A stretch of DNA of 64,000 nt from Symbiodinium natans (GCA_905221605.1 CAJNDS010002214.1:502512-566511), one strand, 5' to 3'; numbered from the stretch's first letter, positions 11,630 through 22,802 are shown. Numbers and translations: made by a program. The notes: generated from the sequence alone by a model not told the origin.

Positions 11630-11824
11630 GTGTTTAGGGTCTAGGGTTAGGGTTTAGGGTTTAGGGTTTAGGATTTAGGATTTAGGATCTAGGGTTTAGG
11701 GTTTAGGGTTTAGGGTTTACGGACAACTCCAAGAACCCAGCACAACATGCACGGGACCTGGGCGAGAGTGAGCGTGAACTCACATGTGCATGGATGCGGC
11801 AATACGGTTTAGGGTTTAGGGTTA
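11630..11824. repeat. TTTAGGG arrays at 11630-11720 and 11804-11824
   Basis: The first contains TTTAGGA variants. A shorter, degenerate block lies at 11230-11285. Confidence 0.85.
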
Positions 11825-11904
11825 CCTGAAAGGGTCCACGAACCCGAATGCAGACACGTGGTGCGCGATGAGAGATCTGAGTGAAGTGTCCTATCCGTTC
11901 TCTT

Positions 11905-12043
11905 CTCTCTCTTAATATGTCTCTCTCTCTCTCTCTCTGTTTCTTTTCTCGCTCTCTCTCCCTCTCTTTTCTTCTTTCTCTCTCTCTCTCTCTATCTCTC
12001 TCTTATCTCTTATTTCTTATCTCTTATCTCTTATCTCTCTCTT

Positions 12044-12076
<33 letters not shown>

Positions 12077-12165
12077 GATCTCTCTGTTATCTCTCTCTCT
12101 CTCTCTTTCTTTCTTATCTGTCTCTCATCTCTCTCTCTCTCTCTCTGTCTGTCTCTCTGTCTCCA
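11905..12165. repeat. (CT)n-rich low-complexity tract
   Basis: Long CTCTCT runs with TTATCTCTTATCT interruptions. Frames through it (Leu/Ser- or Arg/Glu-rich) are artefacts of the repeat. Confidence 0.9.
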
Positions 12166-12189
12166 CTTTGTGGTTTCGACGTGAATCGA

Positions 12190-12660
12190 CGGTTCAAAAG
12201 TGATGGCAGGACGAGGATGGCGCACCCCATGTGCCTCATCCTCAAAAGCTGCCCTTTCGCGAACCTCGACGTCCAAAAGCAACGACTGTTTCGCATTTCG
12301 CGAACCCCGACACATGCAAAAGCGACGACAGCTGTACGAAGATAGCGACGTCGATGCACATGGCGCCTATAGGCGGGAGCCCGACTTGCAACGTCGCGAA
12401 TTTCAAGTCCTCTTCGTCTGGACGCAGGCAGCGAACTCCTCCATCGGCCCAAAACGCAGGATTCCACGTGCTTGCCACGTTTTGCCAACGTGGATGCGCA
12501 CGGCACCTAGGCCTCCAAGATCGCGAATTGCAAATCCTCTTATAGGCACGCAGCGAACCCATCAAGTGGCAGGATTCCATGCGCCTGCAATTTTTCCTGG
12601 GGCGCTTAGCGATGCCACAAAAATAACGTAGGTGGAGAGCACGAGTTCCACCCATAAGTC
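12190..12660. repeat. Degenerate minisatellite
   Basis: TTTCGCGAACC(T/C)CGAC......AAAAGC(A/G)ACGAC repeats at about 50-bp spacing (12247-12340); GCAGGATTCCA(C/T)G and CGCGAATT(G/T)CAA(A/G)TCCTCT recur at about 130-bp spacing further on. Confidence 0.6.
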
Positions 12661-13620
12661 AACACCACGACATGCGATGAAATGCGCACGGGGCTTACAG
12701 CAAGAGCACGAGAAGTTGGAGACATCACCCGCGCTGTGGTAAAAGTACGATTTCCGCCCAAAATGCACCGCCGCTCGAGGAAGAGTGTCCCCGTATCCAT
12801 GCGCGTTTCGCGGGCGTCGATCGCGCAACTCGATCTAACCTTACACTACCTTTTTTACTCCTTTCTGTTCAACGTAGGAAGCGCTAGTGTTGGCTCACTG
12901 TTTGGGAAAGATGGAGAAGAGATTACAAAGGAAGCCGCATGGACATGGATAAGGGGAACAATTCATGCTCTCGTATCTTCTTCTCTCTTTCTTCCTCTGT
13001 CTGATCCTTCTTCTCCGTGCTTTTTTCCTTCAGTGACGAGGATAGCGCGAAAAGGAGGGGGAAAGGAAAGACGCCTTTGCCTCGCTCTCTCTCTCTCTCT
13101 CTGGCTCGATCTTCTCTTCTCCTTCTCCTCTTCGTAAGAAAGGACAGGAGCGGAAAACTCAGGGAAAACAAACCTCGACTCTTTCTCACCATCCCCTCCT
13201 GCCTTGTCTTCGAGAACGGCCAGGGAGAGCAAGAGCCAGCAAAGTAAGAGCGAAGAAACAGACATAGAAAGCAAGTGAGTTTAGGGTTCAGGGTTTAGGG
13301 AGAGGGACAAAAGAACCGTGGTGATGAAGAAAGCGGCCGAAAGGACCTTGTCCTCTGCCTCTGTCCATTTCTGGTCCCTGCGTGCCCAGAATCCCTCATC
13401 CCGATCAGTTCGAATATCAGTGCCCCAAGGACGGCATTTACGGCTGGCAAATCACGAATGGGCCAGTAGCTCAGCGCACTTCTTGCCAAAGCTTGCAAAA
13501 AAAACTGATGCAAAGGGGGGCAGAGACTGCCACGCTGCCGAGGGCTCCCACGAAGTCGAAAGAAGGCAGAAACACCCTTCATCTGTAATTCTGTACTGCA
13601 ACTGTAGAAGGCTTACCCCT
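12661..13620. other. Unique sequence without recognised gene
   Basis: CT-rich stretches at 12960-13130 and a small TTTAGGG remnant at 13280-13300; no exon motif found. Confidence 0.4.
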
Positions 13621-13659
13621 AGACCCTAAACCCTAAACCCCAAACCGATGGCGTCCAAG

Positions 13660-13732
13660 GACTTGTGTCATGGACGATGAAGGCTGCATCCAGAGCCATG
13701 AGTTCTCACGGGAAGCCATGAACTACGAACAA
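13660..13732 (+). CDS. CUB-like domain 4, start exon
   Basis: AAG|G acceptor, phase 1, then ACT TGT GTC ATG GAC. The peptide is TCVMDDEGCIQSHEFSREAM followed by NYEQ, ending phase 0 at CAA|GTCCTC. It is nearly identical in its first eleven residues to the exon at 26269 (CVMDEDGCITS), with the same phase and the same distance from acceptor to Cys. This equivalence over 12.6 kb is strong evidence that both are real exons. Confidence 0.7.
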
Positions 13733-13872
13733 GTCCTCAGACATCCAGAGGATGGAGCGTGATGGAACAGGGCGGTTGCTTGTGGTTGCAGATCCGGTAA
13801 CTCCACCTATACAAGCAAGGATGCGCTGGCGGGTGCGATTGGCTTTGCTTCCAGGGCAAAAAACACCTACCA

Positions 13873-13919
13873 ACCCTAAACCCTAAACCCTAAACCCTAA
13901 ACCCTAAACCCTAAACCCA
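13873..13919. repeat. CCCTAAA array inside the intron of CUB-like domain 4
   Basis: About six clean units lying 25 bases before the CCATCTCCAG acceptor of the 13945 exon. A smaller block (13621-13645) precedes the 13660 exon. Confidence 0.9.
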
Positions 13920-13944
13920 AAATCAAAACACCTACCATCTCCAG

Positions 13945-14025
13945 GACGCGACCTGCCAGATCCGCGTGAACCCCAACAACACGCGCCTGCTGCATGTGGA
14001 GTACTGGCGCCCTGCATCCATGTTC
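13945..14025 (+). CDS. CUB-like domain 4, middle exon
   Basis: The acceptor is CCATCTCCAG|GAC, phase 0, so it joins the preceding exon in frame to give NYEQ-DATCQIRVNPNNTRLLHV, then EYWRPASMF before a GTGATG donor. C.IRV....RLLHVEYW is the CUB second-strand pattern. The 212-bp intron upstream (13733-13944) contains a CCCTAAA array. Confidence 0.7.
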
Positions 14026-14499
14026 GTGATGAATGGTGTGAACCTTGCCTCGCCACCAGCAAGCTTTGCAACGAGAATTCCAGTGCTTGCATGCGCTTGC
14101 AAATCTGCAGGCGCCTAATTGTCTGGCGTGACCTCTGTGTATTTCTTCATTGTTCCCTAAAGTGTGCCTGTGCCGTTTGTGGCTGCTGCAGCTTACGCTC
14201 CACCACTTTTGCCCGGAGGGGGTCGCTTGCACACATCACCTACTTCAGGTAGCCGGCAAAGTTGACATGATAGATGCACCCCAGAAGAAGCAGGAATGAC
14301 ACACAACTTGCCACTTTAGGGTCAGCGCTGGGTGATGCTAATAAAAATAAGAATAATAACAAGAATAATGATAATAATAATAATCGCACACTCCAATGAG
14401 TGCAGATCGCTCTGCGTGGGTTTGCGTGGTTGCAAGCAGATCGTCTCCCCGGCACCTGTCAGGAATTACTTCCGGCTCGTTGGTCCGCATGAAACTTGG

Positions 14500-14627
14500 C
14501 GGTTTAGGGTTTAGGGTTTAGGGTTTAGGGTTTTAGGGTTTAGGGTTTAGGGTTTAGGGTTTTGCTGGCGCACGAGGCTCGCTGCAAAAGGGTTTAGGGT
14601 TTAGGGTTTAGGGTTTAGGGTTTAGGG
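14500..14627. repeat. Two TTTAGGG arrays
   Basis: 14500-14565 and 14590-14627, ending 11 bases before the 14639 exon of CUB-like domain 4. Confidence 0.9.
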
Positions 14628-14638
14628 CGACACTGGAG

Positions 14639-14671
14639 GCGATCACACCTCAGGGCGGCATGTTCTATCGC
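14639..14671 (+). CDS. CUB-like domain 4, TPQG exon
   Basis: A 33-nt island after TGGAG reads AITPQGGMFYR, matching (G)V(V/I)PQG(T/S)ITW(S/L) in the other domains. It starts in phase 0 directly after a TTTAGGG array and would end at a GC donor (CGC|GCTGCC). The size is very small, so the call rests on the internal match. Confidence 0.4.
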
Positions 14672-14844
14672 GCTGCCTGGCGAAAGTAAAGGGGATAGAA
14701 TAGAGGGGAGTTAATGGTGATCTCTTGGGATATGCAAGAGTGCTTCTGTTCTTCACAGGCCCTTTCAATGTCCGAAAAAATCATCTGAACCCAGCAAGAC
14801 AGGGAATACGGTTGTCCGTCACGGATCTTTCAACAACCCATGAG

Positions 14845-14904
14845 GCACCAAGAAGTAGTCTTGATGGAGGCGAAGGTTGGAGACTTTGCTTGAAAGAGGC
14901 TGGG
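14845..14904 (+). CDS. CUB-like domain 4, C-terminal GWRLCL exon
   Basis: Phase-0 acceptor ATGAG|GCA. The peptide APRSSLDGGEGWRLCLKEAG matches the C-terminal exons at 23953 (GEGWVLCPEEA) and 30012 (RESGWKICLG). In classical CUB domains this is the final GF.[LA].Y strand. The frame also stays open upstream through LSVTDLSTTHE, so the acceptor could be further 5'. Confidence 0.6.
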
Positions 14905-16260
14905 CCAGCACAATGCATGAAAGCACCCTCTGGGTTGATGGAAACACCGCACAGCATTCGTGCTCTTGTTTGACAGCCCACATGGTGTGCAGGTCAGAGA
15001 TCAGGAGTTCAGTTTTGTGGAAGTTTGCTGCATATAATGGCTGCGTGAGACACTCTAGCCCGGTCGATTGCCGGCGATTCCTCCCAGTGCCTGTCTGCCA
15101 TCAGGCACGGGAGCCCAGTTGGACGGTAACGTCAGGGCAGCATGCTCAGTTGCAGTTGAAGCGGTGTCGGCCATCATCCTTGTACAAGTCCATGCTTTTT
15201 CGTTTCAATTGGAGTTACGTGGGTTAAGGGCTGAAGGGAACCGGTTGCCGTGGTGAATGCTCCGGCTTGCCACGGTTCCCCGTCAGCTGTTTGGCGGGTC
15301 AGTGCAACAACCACGGACCGCTTGCACCCGAACTAGAAGAAGCCCGAAACCACTACACTTTCACTAAACCGACTACAGCAAGAACAAAAAGGACAGACTG
15401 CAAGAACATCGAAGAAGCAGAAGTGCATGTAGCCGGCAAGTAAACAGCGAGAAGGCCTGGGGCCAAGCCAAGCAGGGCCAAGCCACTGCATTTGCCCAAC
15501 GCCGAAACTCGAAACCCGAAACCCGAAACCCTCAACCCTCAACCATCAACCTAGCCCTAAACCCGAAACCCCAAAGAGGCAGTGCCTGAGGCTGTGTCTG
15601 ATCGATGCGGAGGATTGCCTCGTAAGCCCAAGCTATCCTGCGACAATGAGCCCTGGGCTGAAGTGCCTTGGCTCTAATTGCGGGGCCTTAAAAAATTAGA
15701 ACAGGTTTAGGGTTTAGGGTTTAGGGTTTAGGGTTTAGGGTTTAGGGTTTAGGGGGCAACAAAAAAGAGTATAATTTTGAAGGGGCCATAAGGGAAGACT
15801 ATAGGTAATTCTTCCGACCCCTTTTTTTAAGCAGCAGCAAGATTGTGCATGACTACAATGAAGTCTTCGACGCAGACCTGCTAAACCATCCCTCCGCTGC
15901 TGAAGCCGTTGATTTCGTTGAAACGCGTGTTTTTTGTAGGTAAAATGCATTTTTTGCACATGATTTTAATTATGTTTTTTGAAAACAAAAAGGCGCTGTT
16001 TTTTCGAGGTTTCTTCGCGCGAGTTTTTTGTTGTCTTGCTTTTATAATGAATGTTGATTACGTTGTTCCCTTACTGCCGCTTTTGCGGGATTCATCGGGG
16101 GCCCCATACCCCATACCCCGCCCCCCCACCCCCACCCCGCCCCCCCCAACCCCCCCCGACCCCCAACCCCCCAAACACGCCCAATCCCCACCCCCCCCCT
16201 TCCTGAAACAGCCTCAGAAACCTTAAAGTGCCGCTAGCTAAAACACATAACGCAAAGTGA
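14905..16260. other. Intronic or unassigned sequence
   Basis: Holds CCCGAAA variants (15515-15570), a TTTAGGG array (15704-15753) and a C-rich run (16100-16200). No recognised exon. Confidence 0.5.
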
Positions 16261-16274
16261 CAAGCTTGGGCCAG

Positions 16275-16410
16275 GTGCGAGATCGAAATGAAGCCGGGCG
16301 TCATCAAGGCAATCGAAGCTCGAGACTGGGTACATGCGCCGAACGATGACTTTCAGGACTTTGGGGTGATGATGATCAATAGTCAGCCGCTGAGCTCAAG
16401 AAAGCCAAAC
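16275..16410 (+). CDS. CUB-like domain 5, middle exon (with VNG-like part)
   Basis: After GGCCAG the frame reads CEIEMKPGVIKAIEARDW, equal in pattern to CQIRVNPNNTRLLHVEYW at 13945. It continues open through NDDFQDFGVMMINSQPLS, resembling D.L.VN...YS. A start exon for this domain was not found upstream. Confidence 0.45.
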
Positions 16411-16589
16411 TTTGGGGGATTGGTCAGTTTTGTTGATGTTTTTCTTTGGTGGAGACTGGTTTGTTGCACAAGCTGACTACTACAAGAAGAAGTCAGAGCT
16501 TGAAGTTCGTTCAGCAAACATGGCAAGTATAGTCGTTCCCATACGTTGAGCTCAAGTACTCTGCACCTAGCAGTACTAGCAGCCTAGTT

Positions 16590-17006
16590 TAGGGTTTCGG
16601 GTTTAGGGTTTGGTTGGCGACCCTCGACCCTAAACCCTAAACCCTAAACCCTAAACCCTAAACCCTAAACCCTAAACCCTAAACCCTAAACCCTAAACCC
16701 TAAACCCTAAACCCTAACCCTAAACCCTAAACCCTAAACCCTAAACCCGGCAGTTAAGTCCGGCTGATGGCATCCTTCGGCTGAGGCCCTATGGAGCGAG
16801 GCGGGCCCCCCCGGAGGGTGTGGTGCCTGTCGGGACGCTCAAGTTCTGGGGGCAACGGGCCGACGAGCAGCCCAGTGTCTATGAAATGCCCCTGGGTTGA
16901 AAACCCTAAACCCCAAACCCGAAACCCTAAACCCTAAACTCCCTAAACCCTAAGCGGATGCCAAAAAATGTCCAGCTATGCGGGTGCAAAAAAACCCTAA
17001 ACCCTG
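16590..17006. repeat. CCCTAAA arrays around the 16786 exon
   Basis: 16626-16748 is one of the longest pure arrays (about 17 units); 16901-16955 and 16990-17006 follow the exon. A short TTTAGGG block (16590-16612) faces the long array. Confidence 0.9.
16786..16893 (+). CDS. CUB-like domain 5, VVPVGTLKFW exon
   Basis: The frame reads PYGARRAPPEGVVPVGTLKF, then WGQRADEQPSVYEMPLG. GP.EGVVP.GTL.FW matches DGVVPQGTITW at 29872 and DGVIPQGSITW at 23389. CCCTAAA arrays lie just before (16626-16748) and just after (16901-16955), the usual intron filling here. Acceptor at GAG|G is likely; the donor is not fixed. Confidence 0.55.
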
Positions 17007-17085
17007 TGTCATCCTGTGTCTAACTAGCTTTTGACTTTCAAAGAGAATGATAGATGTATGGCTCACTCAGTGATTTGGCATAAAT

Positions 17086-17195
17086 TTGGGAGTTTCCGAA
17101 AATTTCGGGTACCCTTTTTGGGGGTCCCTTTAAGGGGATTCTATTCTGTTTGTCGTATGAAAGGGGCACCCCTATTTAGGAAATACCCATTTCGG
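17086..17195. mobile_element. Short interspersed element, family M5, copy 1
   Basis: GGGAGTTTCCGAAAAT...GGTCCCTTTAAGGGGATTCTATTCT...TATGAAAGGGG...AAATACCCAT. The same order of blocks recurs at 35163-35252. Confidence 0.65.
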
Positions 17196-18740
17196 GATCT
17201 CATTTGATGAGGAGGGCCGGGGTGAGGATGGAGGAGGGAAGGACGGATGAGAAAGAATGGAAGATGGACCTACTTGTATCAGCGATGTGCCTATCCACCA
17301 TTTCGTATGTGCCACCCCCTCGAGTATCGTAGAGACTGGTACCAAGTATGAGAAATGGGTCCTGTAGGTACTATAGAAAAACTGCCCGGCCAGGACTCCT
17401 AAACTGCATGACCTTTCATGTCAGCAGGTTAACAAAGGCTATGAGCCATTTAGCCATTTGGTGATTTTATGATGTGGTGCGAAGTGGTCAAGGGTTCTGT
17501 GTCGGGCTCATGTTTGGTGACTCGCGATGCGTTCCTGCAGCATGCTGGGCTGGAATCCAGTACAGCATGTAATAAAGGGTGAGGGCTCATGTTGGCGATT
17601 CCATGCATGATGACACGTCTGCAGTACACTATGAGTCACTTATACGACAGTGACATGTTGAGGTGTATTCTGGGGATGCGTTGCAGCGGGTTGCGATGTG
17701 ATGCTGACGTGGTGACGTGATGGCTGCTCATTCGTGACGAAACGTCGAAGCGTGGCGGAATGATGAACGGCGCTGCCGCGATGAGGCTGCATGTGCTGCG
17801 AGGTCCAAGAATGAATACCGTGGCGTGAGGGTGCGCGACGTAAGCAAGTACGGAAGCTTAAGGAAGCGATGGGGTGCGGCGACAGAAGCGACATAGTAGC
17901 AAACTATGTGCTTTCGATTGCACGGCCCCGCGCTCCGAACCAATTCCTCTGTCTAAGCGCTTCATACGTAGGCGACGAGGGTTGGCTTCGATACGTGAAG
18001 GTGGGGGCACATATGCAGAGCTCTCGGCTCAGGTTGAACCGCATTCGACGCATGGACCCGGATGCCGTGACTGAGGAGGCCCTCGTTAGGTCGCAAAGTC
18101 CCTGTGTCACACTTTGCGTACTCTTTGCGTGCTGCACGAAAGCAGGTGCTCGAACAACTACGTGCAGCTACTACACAGCCGCGCTGGATACCTGCAAAAT
18201 TCCGGCTATGCCTGAAGGAGGCCGAACTGGCTTTCATCCACAACATCACGGCTTCCCTCTCTACAACTAGAACTTCCAATGCGCTCTGCTAGCCTGTGCT
18301 TTACCTTACTTAGTCTATAGTTGAACTTTGAACTTTTGGGGTTCCTTATTTGGTAAGAAAAACGAAAGTTTACGCTGCTTTCCCCGTGGTTATTGGAGAA
18401 GTATGTTACACCAGCACATGTTGTGACTTTGCATCGGGTGAGTGTAGGGCCAGTGTAGGGGATGTTATGATGGCACCTTGTGGCTCTTGGTAAGCTTGCC
18501 GGACTACTTGGAATTTGGAACTTGGACCTGAAATCTGAGAGCAAACAAGAACGGGATCGCTTAGTGGTTGATTTAATTAAAGTCAGAATGCCATTGTTGC
18601 CAGGGCTCGGGGTTGCTTATCCGCGTCTAGCTGCCGTTTCGGGATCTTTGAGCAAGCACCCTGCAAGCTCTAAAGGCATCATGCGTCACACGCCCTTTAG
18701 CATCTGGAACATCCCTTTCCCAAGTGTGTTCAGTCAGTGA
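17196..18740. other. Unique sequence without recognised gene
   Basis: Several open frames on both strands at 17870-18290, but none shows a module motif or clear splice pair. Confidence 0.4.
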
Positions 18741-18749
18741 CATTCACAG

Positions 18750-18792
18750 CCAGGGCGATTACACGACCACCACGACCACCACAACAGAGGCC
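18750..18792 (+). CDS. Poly-Thr linker exon
   Basis: After CATTCACAG (phase 1) the frame reads QGDYTTTTTTTTEA and meets a GTGTGA donor. The same TTTTTTTE linker follows the GWKICL exon at 30012, so this is probably the linker that closes domain 5. Its C-terminal GW exon was not found. Confidence 0.5.
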
Positions 18793-18858
18793 GTGTGAGG
18801 GTGAGGGTGTGGATCTTCACGAAGGGTAGCGCAAGGGCGGGATGCTCAGAGGAACAGC

Positions 18859-19112
18859 AACCCTAAACCCTAAATCCTAAACCCTAAACCCTAAACCCTA
18901 AACCCTAAACCCTAAACCCTAAACCCTAAACCCTAACCCTAAACCCTAAACCCTAAACCCTCTAGAATTTGCAGCTGGGTGGAATGGCTTTGGGACTCAG
19001 TTCGGGAGAGCTTCATCAGCCTTTGGCTGCCTTCGTGGCAAAGCTAGGGGAGGACGCCAGGGTTTAGGGTTTAGGGTTTAGGGTTTAGGGTTTAGGGTTT
19101 AGGGTTTAGGGG
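18859..19112. repeat. CCCTAAA array (18859-18962) and TTTAGGG array (19061-19112)
   Basis: Opposite orientation arrays about 100 bp apart, directly after the poly-Thr exon. Confidence 0.9.
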
Positions 19113-20430
19113 CACACAAGCCTTACATCGCGGCTCCCAGGCCCAAAGGCTGCTTGATCCTGCTTGGTCGATCTGTTGGGCCCTGACTGCTCCCGACTTT
19201 GTAAACTCGTGCGGATTATGGTCTACAAAACCAGGAAGCCTTGAGCAGGGTGTAAGGGGCAGCGTTCAATACAACCGGGCACGCCAATGCAATCAGCAGA
19301 ATGTTGAAGGTAATGTTGACCTCGAGCTAATAATCCCACCCGCCCCCCCGTCTCAATTGTTTTTTTGTTTTTGCACCGACCCCCTATTGGGGGGGGGGGG
19401 GGGGGCTCGGGCTGTCCCGAGCCGCCCCCAAGCCCTGACCTACCCAAAAGGGCCCATAGAAAAAACAAAAATCGGTCCCGGTCCGGGATTCCTTAATTGA
19501 GAGGGGGTGTATCTGAGGTTAACATTAGAGGACTCCTTGTCTAGACCCGAGAGCGCTGCTTTCACCAAGAGGTCATTACTCATGGATGGCAAGTCGAGGG
19601 GTTGCGTCCTCAGCTTTCGCTTTGCTTCAGGGGTTTGGCATTTGCTGCTGGGAATGGAGGGAGGGAGACAGAGAGAGGGAGAGAGAGAGGGAGGGAGAGA
19701 GAGAGGAGAGAGCGAGAGTGATGGGGTAGCTTGAGGGAGGACTTCGTGTTACCTCGCTTAGGGGTTTTGGTTCGAGGCGATTAGGTTGAGCAAGTTGGCA
19801 GCCTGTTTGAGCCCCCAGTAAAGAGCCAGTGAGAAAGAGTAGGTGAGTGGGCAGTTTTGCAAGGCCCACGAGTGTCACCAAACGGGGTCAGGCATCAGGC
19901 CTGGGGGCACTAAGGACCGCTAGGGACCACTAAGGACTGGGAGGAGTTTTGGGCTACAGTAGGGAACTATGTAGACCAACAAGAAAACTCTCCACATTAG
20001 CAAAGCCTGTTGCCCCTTGTTGCTTCACAACTTCAGCCCCTTACCTTCTTTTCGCAAGTTCTTGTGCTGCAACGGACTCCAGAAGCTTACACGTACCAGT
20101 AGCTGAGATTAGCATGGTCGTGAGGGCGTAGGGCTGAGGAGGTGTGGGGTGTTCGGAGTGTGGCAGGTCAGGAGGCTTGGGCGGGGGGGCGGGGTGCTAG
20201 AAGCCCCTGGGAGCCAGTGCCACGGCAGACTACACGGACAACGCAACAAGGGAGTGAGAAAGGTGCAGCGTGTTCACACGCATGGAGAGGGCGCCAAGTT
20301 AGAGGATGGGCAACGCTTTCCCCTGCGATGGCGTGCATGGCTTCCCCCGATCTAACATGTCAGGCATAGCCCCTGGGGGGCATCCGAGGAGGGACAGCCA
20401 CGTTGGGGCCTGGAGCTGCTTCCCGCATGC
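19113..20430. other. Unique sequence without recognised gene
   Basis: Contains a G run (19389-19405) and a GA-rich tract (19655-19720). No module motif found. Confidence 0.45.
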
Positions 20431-20432
20431 CC

Positions 20433-20556
20433 GGAAGAAGAAGATAGAAGATAGAAGATAGAAGATAGAAGATAGAAGATAGAAGATAGAAGATAGAAGA
20501 TAGAAGATAGAAGATAGAAGATAGAAGATAGAAGATAGAAGATAGAAGATAGAAGA
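20433..20556. repeat. (GAAGATA)n minisatellite, 7-bp unit
   Basis: About seventeen near-perfect units; the unit length equals that of the telomere-type repeat. Confidence 0.95.
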
Positions 20557-20728
20557 AGTGAAGTGAGGTGAGTGAGCGAGTGAGAGAGTGGCTGCGGCGG
20601 CAGAACTGCCCAAGGCATCATGCCGTGCAGCTCCGATCGCCTCAGAAGTCGAGGGGAGGGGAGTGATGGGGAGTGTGTACATTGCTCCGGCTGGTTTATT
20701 CTGGTCAAACTTGGGTGCATCCGGAAAC

Positions 20729-20812
20729 GGGGTTTAGGGTTTAGGGTTTAGGGTTTAGGGTTTAGGGTTTAGGGTTTAGGGTTTAGGGTTTAGGGTTTAG
20801 GGTTTAGGGTCT
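20729..20812. repeat. TTTAGGG array
   Basis: Twelve clean units. Confidence 0.95.
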
Positions 20813-21033
20813 CTCCCCAACTGACCAAGTGGATCACTCCCTTCGCGGCGACCCTCAGTGGAGGGTTCAATGCGAGAAGAAGAAAGGGAGGAAGGAAGAA
20901 GTTGCGAAGCAAGTCAACCCCAGCGACATGAGAAAGTGGGGCGGATACAATAGCGCCGCCGGCTGTCCTCATAAAAATTTGCAAACCTCAAAAGCACGTG
21001 ATCTGAGGCCATGCATGGGTCCAGGATTCTCAG

Positions 21034-21138
21034 CTCCGAACGGCTGCTTCTCCAGCCATGACAGAATCTTCCAGAGCTACGGCCGCGGGGATGCGTGCAC
21101 CATCAATATCCCGGAGAACAACGAGCTCAGGCTCCGGT
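21034..21138 (+). CDS. CUB-like domain 6, start exon
   Basis: The acceptor GATTCTCAG is followed by PNGCFSSHDRIFQSYGRGDA, then CTINIPENNELRLRF and a GTGAAA donor. NGCFSS....Y...DACTINI matches DGCISSTNYP...DACSIEV at 28848. The intron that follows contains the CA-rich block and the assembly gap. Confidence 0.6.
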
Positions 21139-21246
21139 TTGTGAAACGCCTTGAGGGGATTTAAGGGCTGGGGTCCGCATGCCGGCATTTTCAGGCCATC
21201 TCGCACGCTGAGACACCACGTCCGCGCACGCGCACGCAGACACATG

Positions 21247-21270
21247 CACACACGTCACACACACCACACC

Positions 21271-21335
<65 letters not shown>

Positions 21336-21801
21336 CCACACACACAACCACACACACAACCACACACACAACCACACACACAACCACACACACAACCACA
21401 CACACAACCACACACACAACCACACACACAACACACACACAACACACACACAACCACACACACAACCACACACCAACCACACACCAACCACACACCAACC
21501 ACACACCAACCACACACCAACCACACACCAACCACACACCAACCACACACCAACCACACACCAACCACACACCAACCACACACCAACCACACACCAACCA
21601 CACACACAACACACACAAACAACACACCCTCCACTAAACACACACAACAACACACCAACAACAACACACAACAACCCCGACACACAACCACACACAACAC
21701 ACAACACAGAACACACACACACACAAACAACACACACACAACACACACACACACAACACACACACACACACAACACACACACACACACACACACACACAC
21801 G

Positions 21802-21832
<31 letters not shown>

Positions 21833-21838
21833 ACACAC

Positions 21839-21898
<60 letters not shown>

Positions 21899-22420
21899 CA
21901 CACACACATACACACACATCACACACACACACACACATCACCAACACACACACACACACACACCACACACACCACACACACCACAACACACACACACACA
22001 CACACACACAACACACACACACNNNNNNNNNNNNNNNNNNNNNNNNNNNNNNNNNNNNNNNNNNNNNNNNNNNNNNNNNNNNNNNNNNNNNNNNNNNNNN
22101 NNNNNNNNNNNNNNNNNNNNNNCAACACACAACACACAACACACAACACACAACACACAACACACAACACACATCACACAACACACAACACACAACACAC
22201 AACACACAACACACAACACACAACACACAACACACAACACACAACACACAACACACAACACACAACACACAACACACAACACACAACACACAACACACAA
22301 CACACCACACACAACACACAACACACAACACACAACACACAACACACAACACACAACACACAACACACAACACACAACACACAACACACAACACACAACA
22401 CACAACACACACACACACAC
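21247..22420. repeat. CA-rich satellite block in the intron of CUB-like domain 6
   Basis: Successive sub-blocks: (CA)n, a 10-bp ACACACAACC unit (about 21333-21430), an 11-bp ACCAACCACAC unit (about 21470-21605), mixed CA, then after the gap a 7-bp CAACACA unit (22123-22400). His/Thr- or Val/Cys-type frames across it are artefacts. Confidence 0.95.
22023..22122. other. Assembly gap, 100 N
   Basis: Exactly 100 N, the usual placeholder for unknown size, between two different CA sub-repeats. Confidence 0.98.
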
Positions 22421-22644
22421 ACCGACCGACACCGCACGTACCCACGCGGGAACACGCGAATACACTATAGACAGATTTAAGCTGCAGCCCTTTGCCATTT
22501 CGCTTGCTGCGAGTGTTTGCCGGCCGAGCGCCACAAGCTCTGTCGCGTGACTGTGCCTCCCTTCCCTGCAGATAAGGAACCCTCACTTGGAACATCATAA
22601 CCTCAAACCCTAGCCCTAAACCCCAAACCCTAAACCCTAAAACC

Positions 22645-22646
22645 TC

Positions 22647-22717
<71 letters not shown>
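22645..22717. repeat. (CTA)n microsatellite
   Basis: About 24 units, directly following a CCCTAAA block at 22604-22642. Confidence 0.95.
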
Positions 22718-22718
<1 letters not shown>

Positions 22719-22742
22719 AAATCCTAAAACCAGTGCTTGCAG

Positions 22743-22802
22743 AGGCTCAGATTCAAGACGTGGGATCTCCGAGAAGGGGCGACCTTGGTGGCCTGGTCCG
22801 CA
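22743..22802 (+). CDS. CUB-like domain 6, possible middle exon
   Basis: A 60-nt, phase-0 island between GCTTGCAG and a consensus GTAAGC donor reads RLRFKTWDLREGATLVAWSA. It fits between the start exon at 21034 and the VNG exon at 23096. RLRF repeats the last residues of the start exon, so either that exon ends earlier or this one is an alternative exon. Confidence 0.4.

Noticed and set aside
11881..12315. Leu/Ser-rich and Arg/Glu-rich frames
   Set aside because: Produced by the (CT)n tract.
19223..19468. Gly/Pro-rich minus-strand frame
   Set aside because: Runs through a poly-G tract and lacks any motif.
21247..22420. CRISPR-like array
   Set aside because: Repeats are pure short-unit satellites without spacers, and the genome is eukaryotic.
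21151..22598. Very long His/Thr-rich (+) and Val/Cys-rich (-) frames
   Set aside because: Artefacts of the CA-rich satellite; they even cross the N gap.
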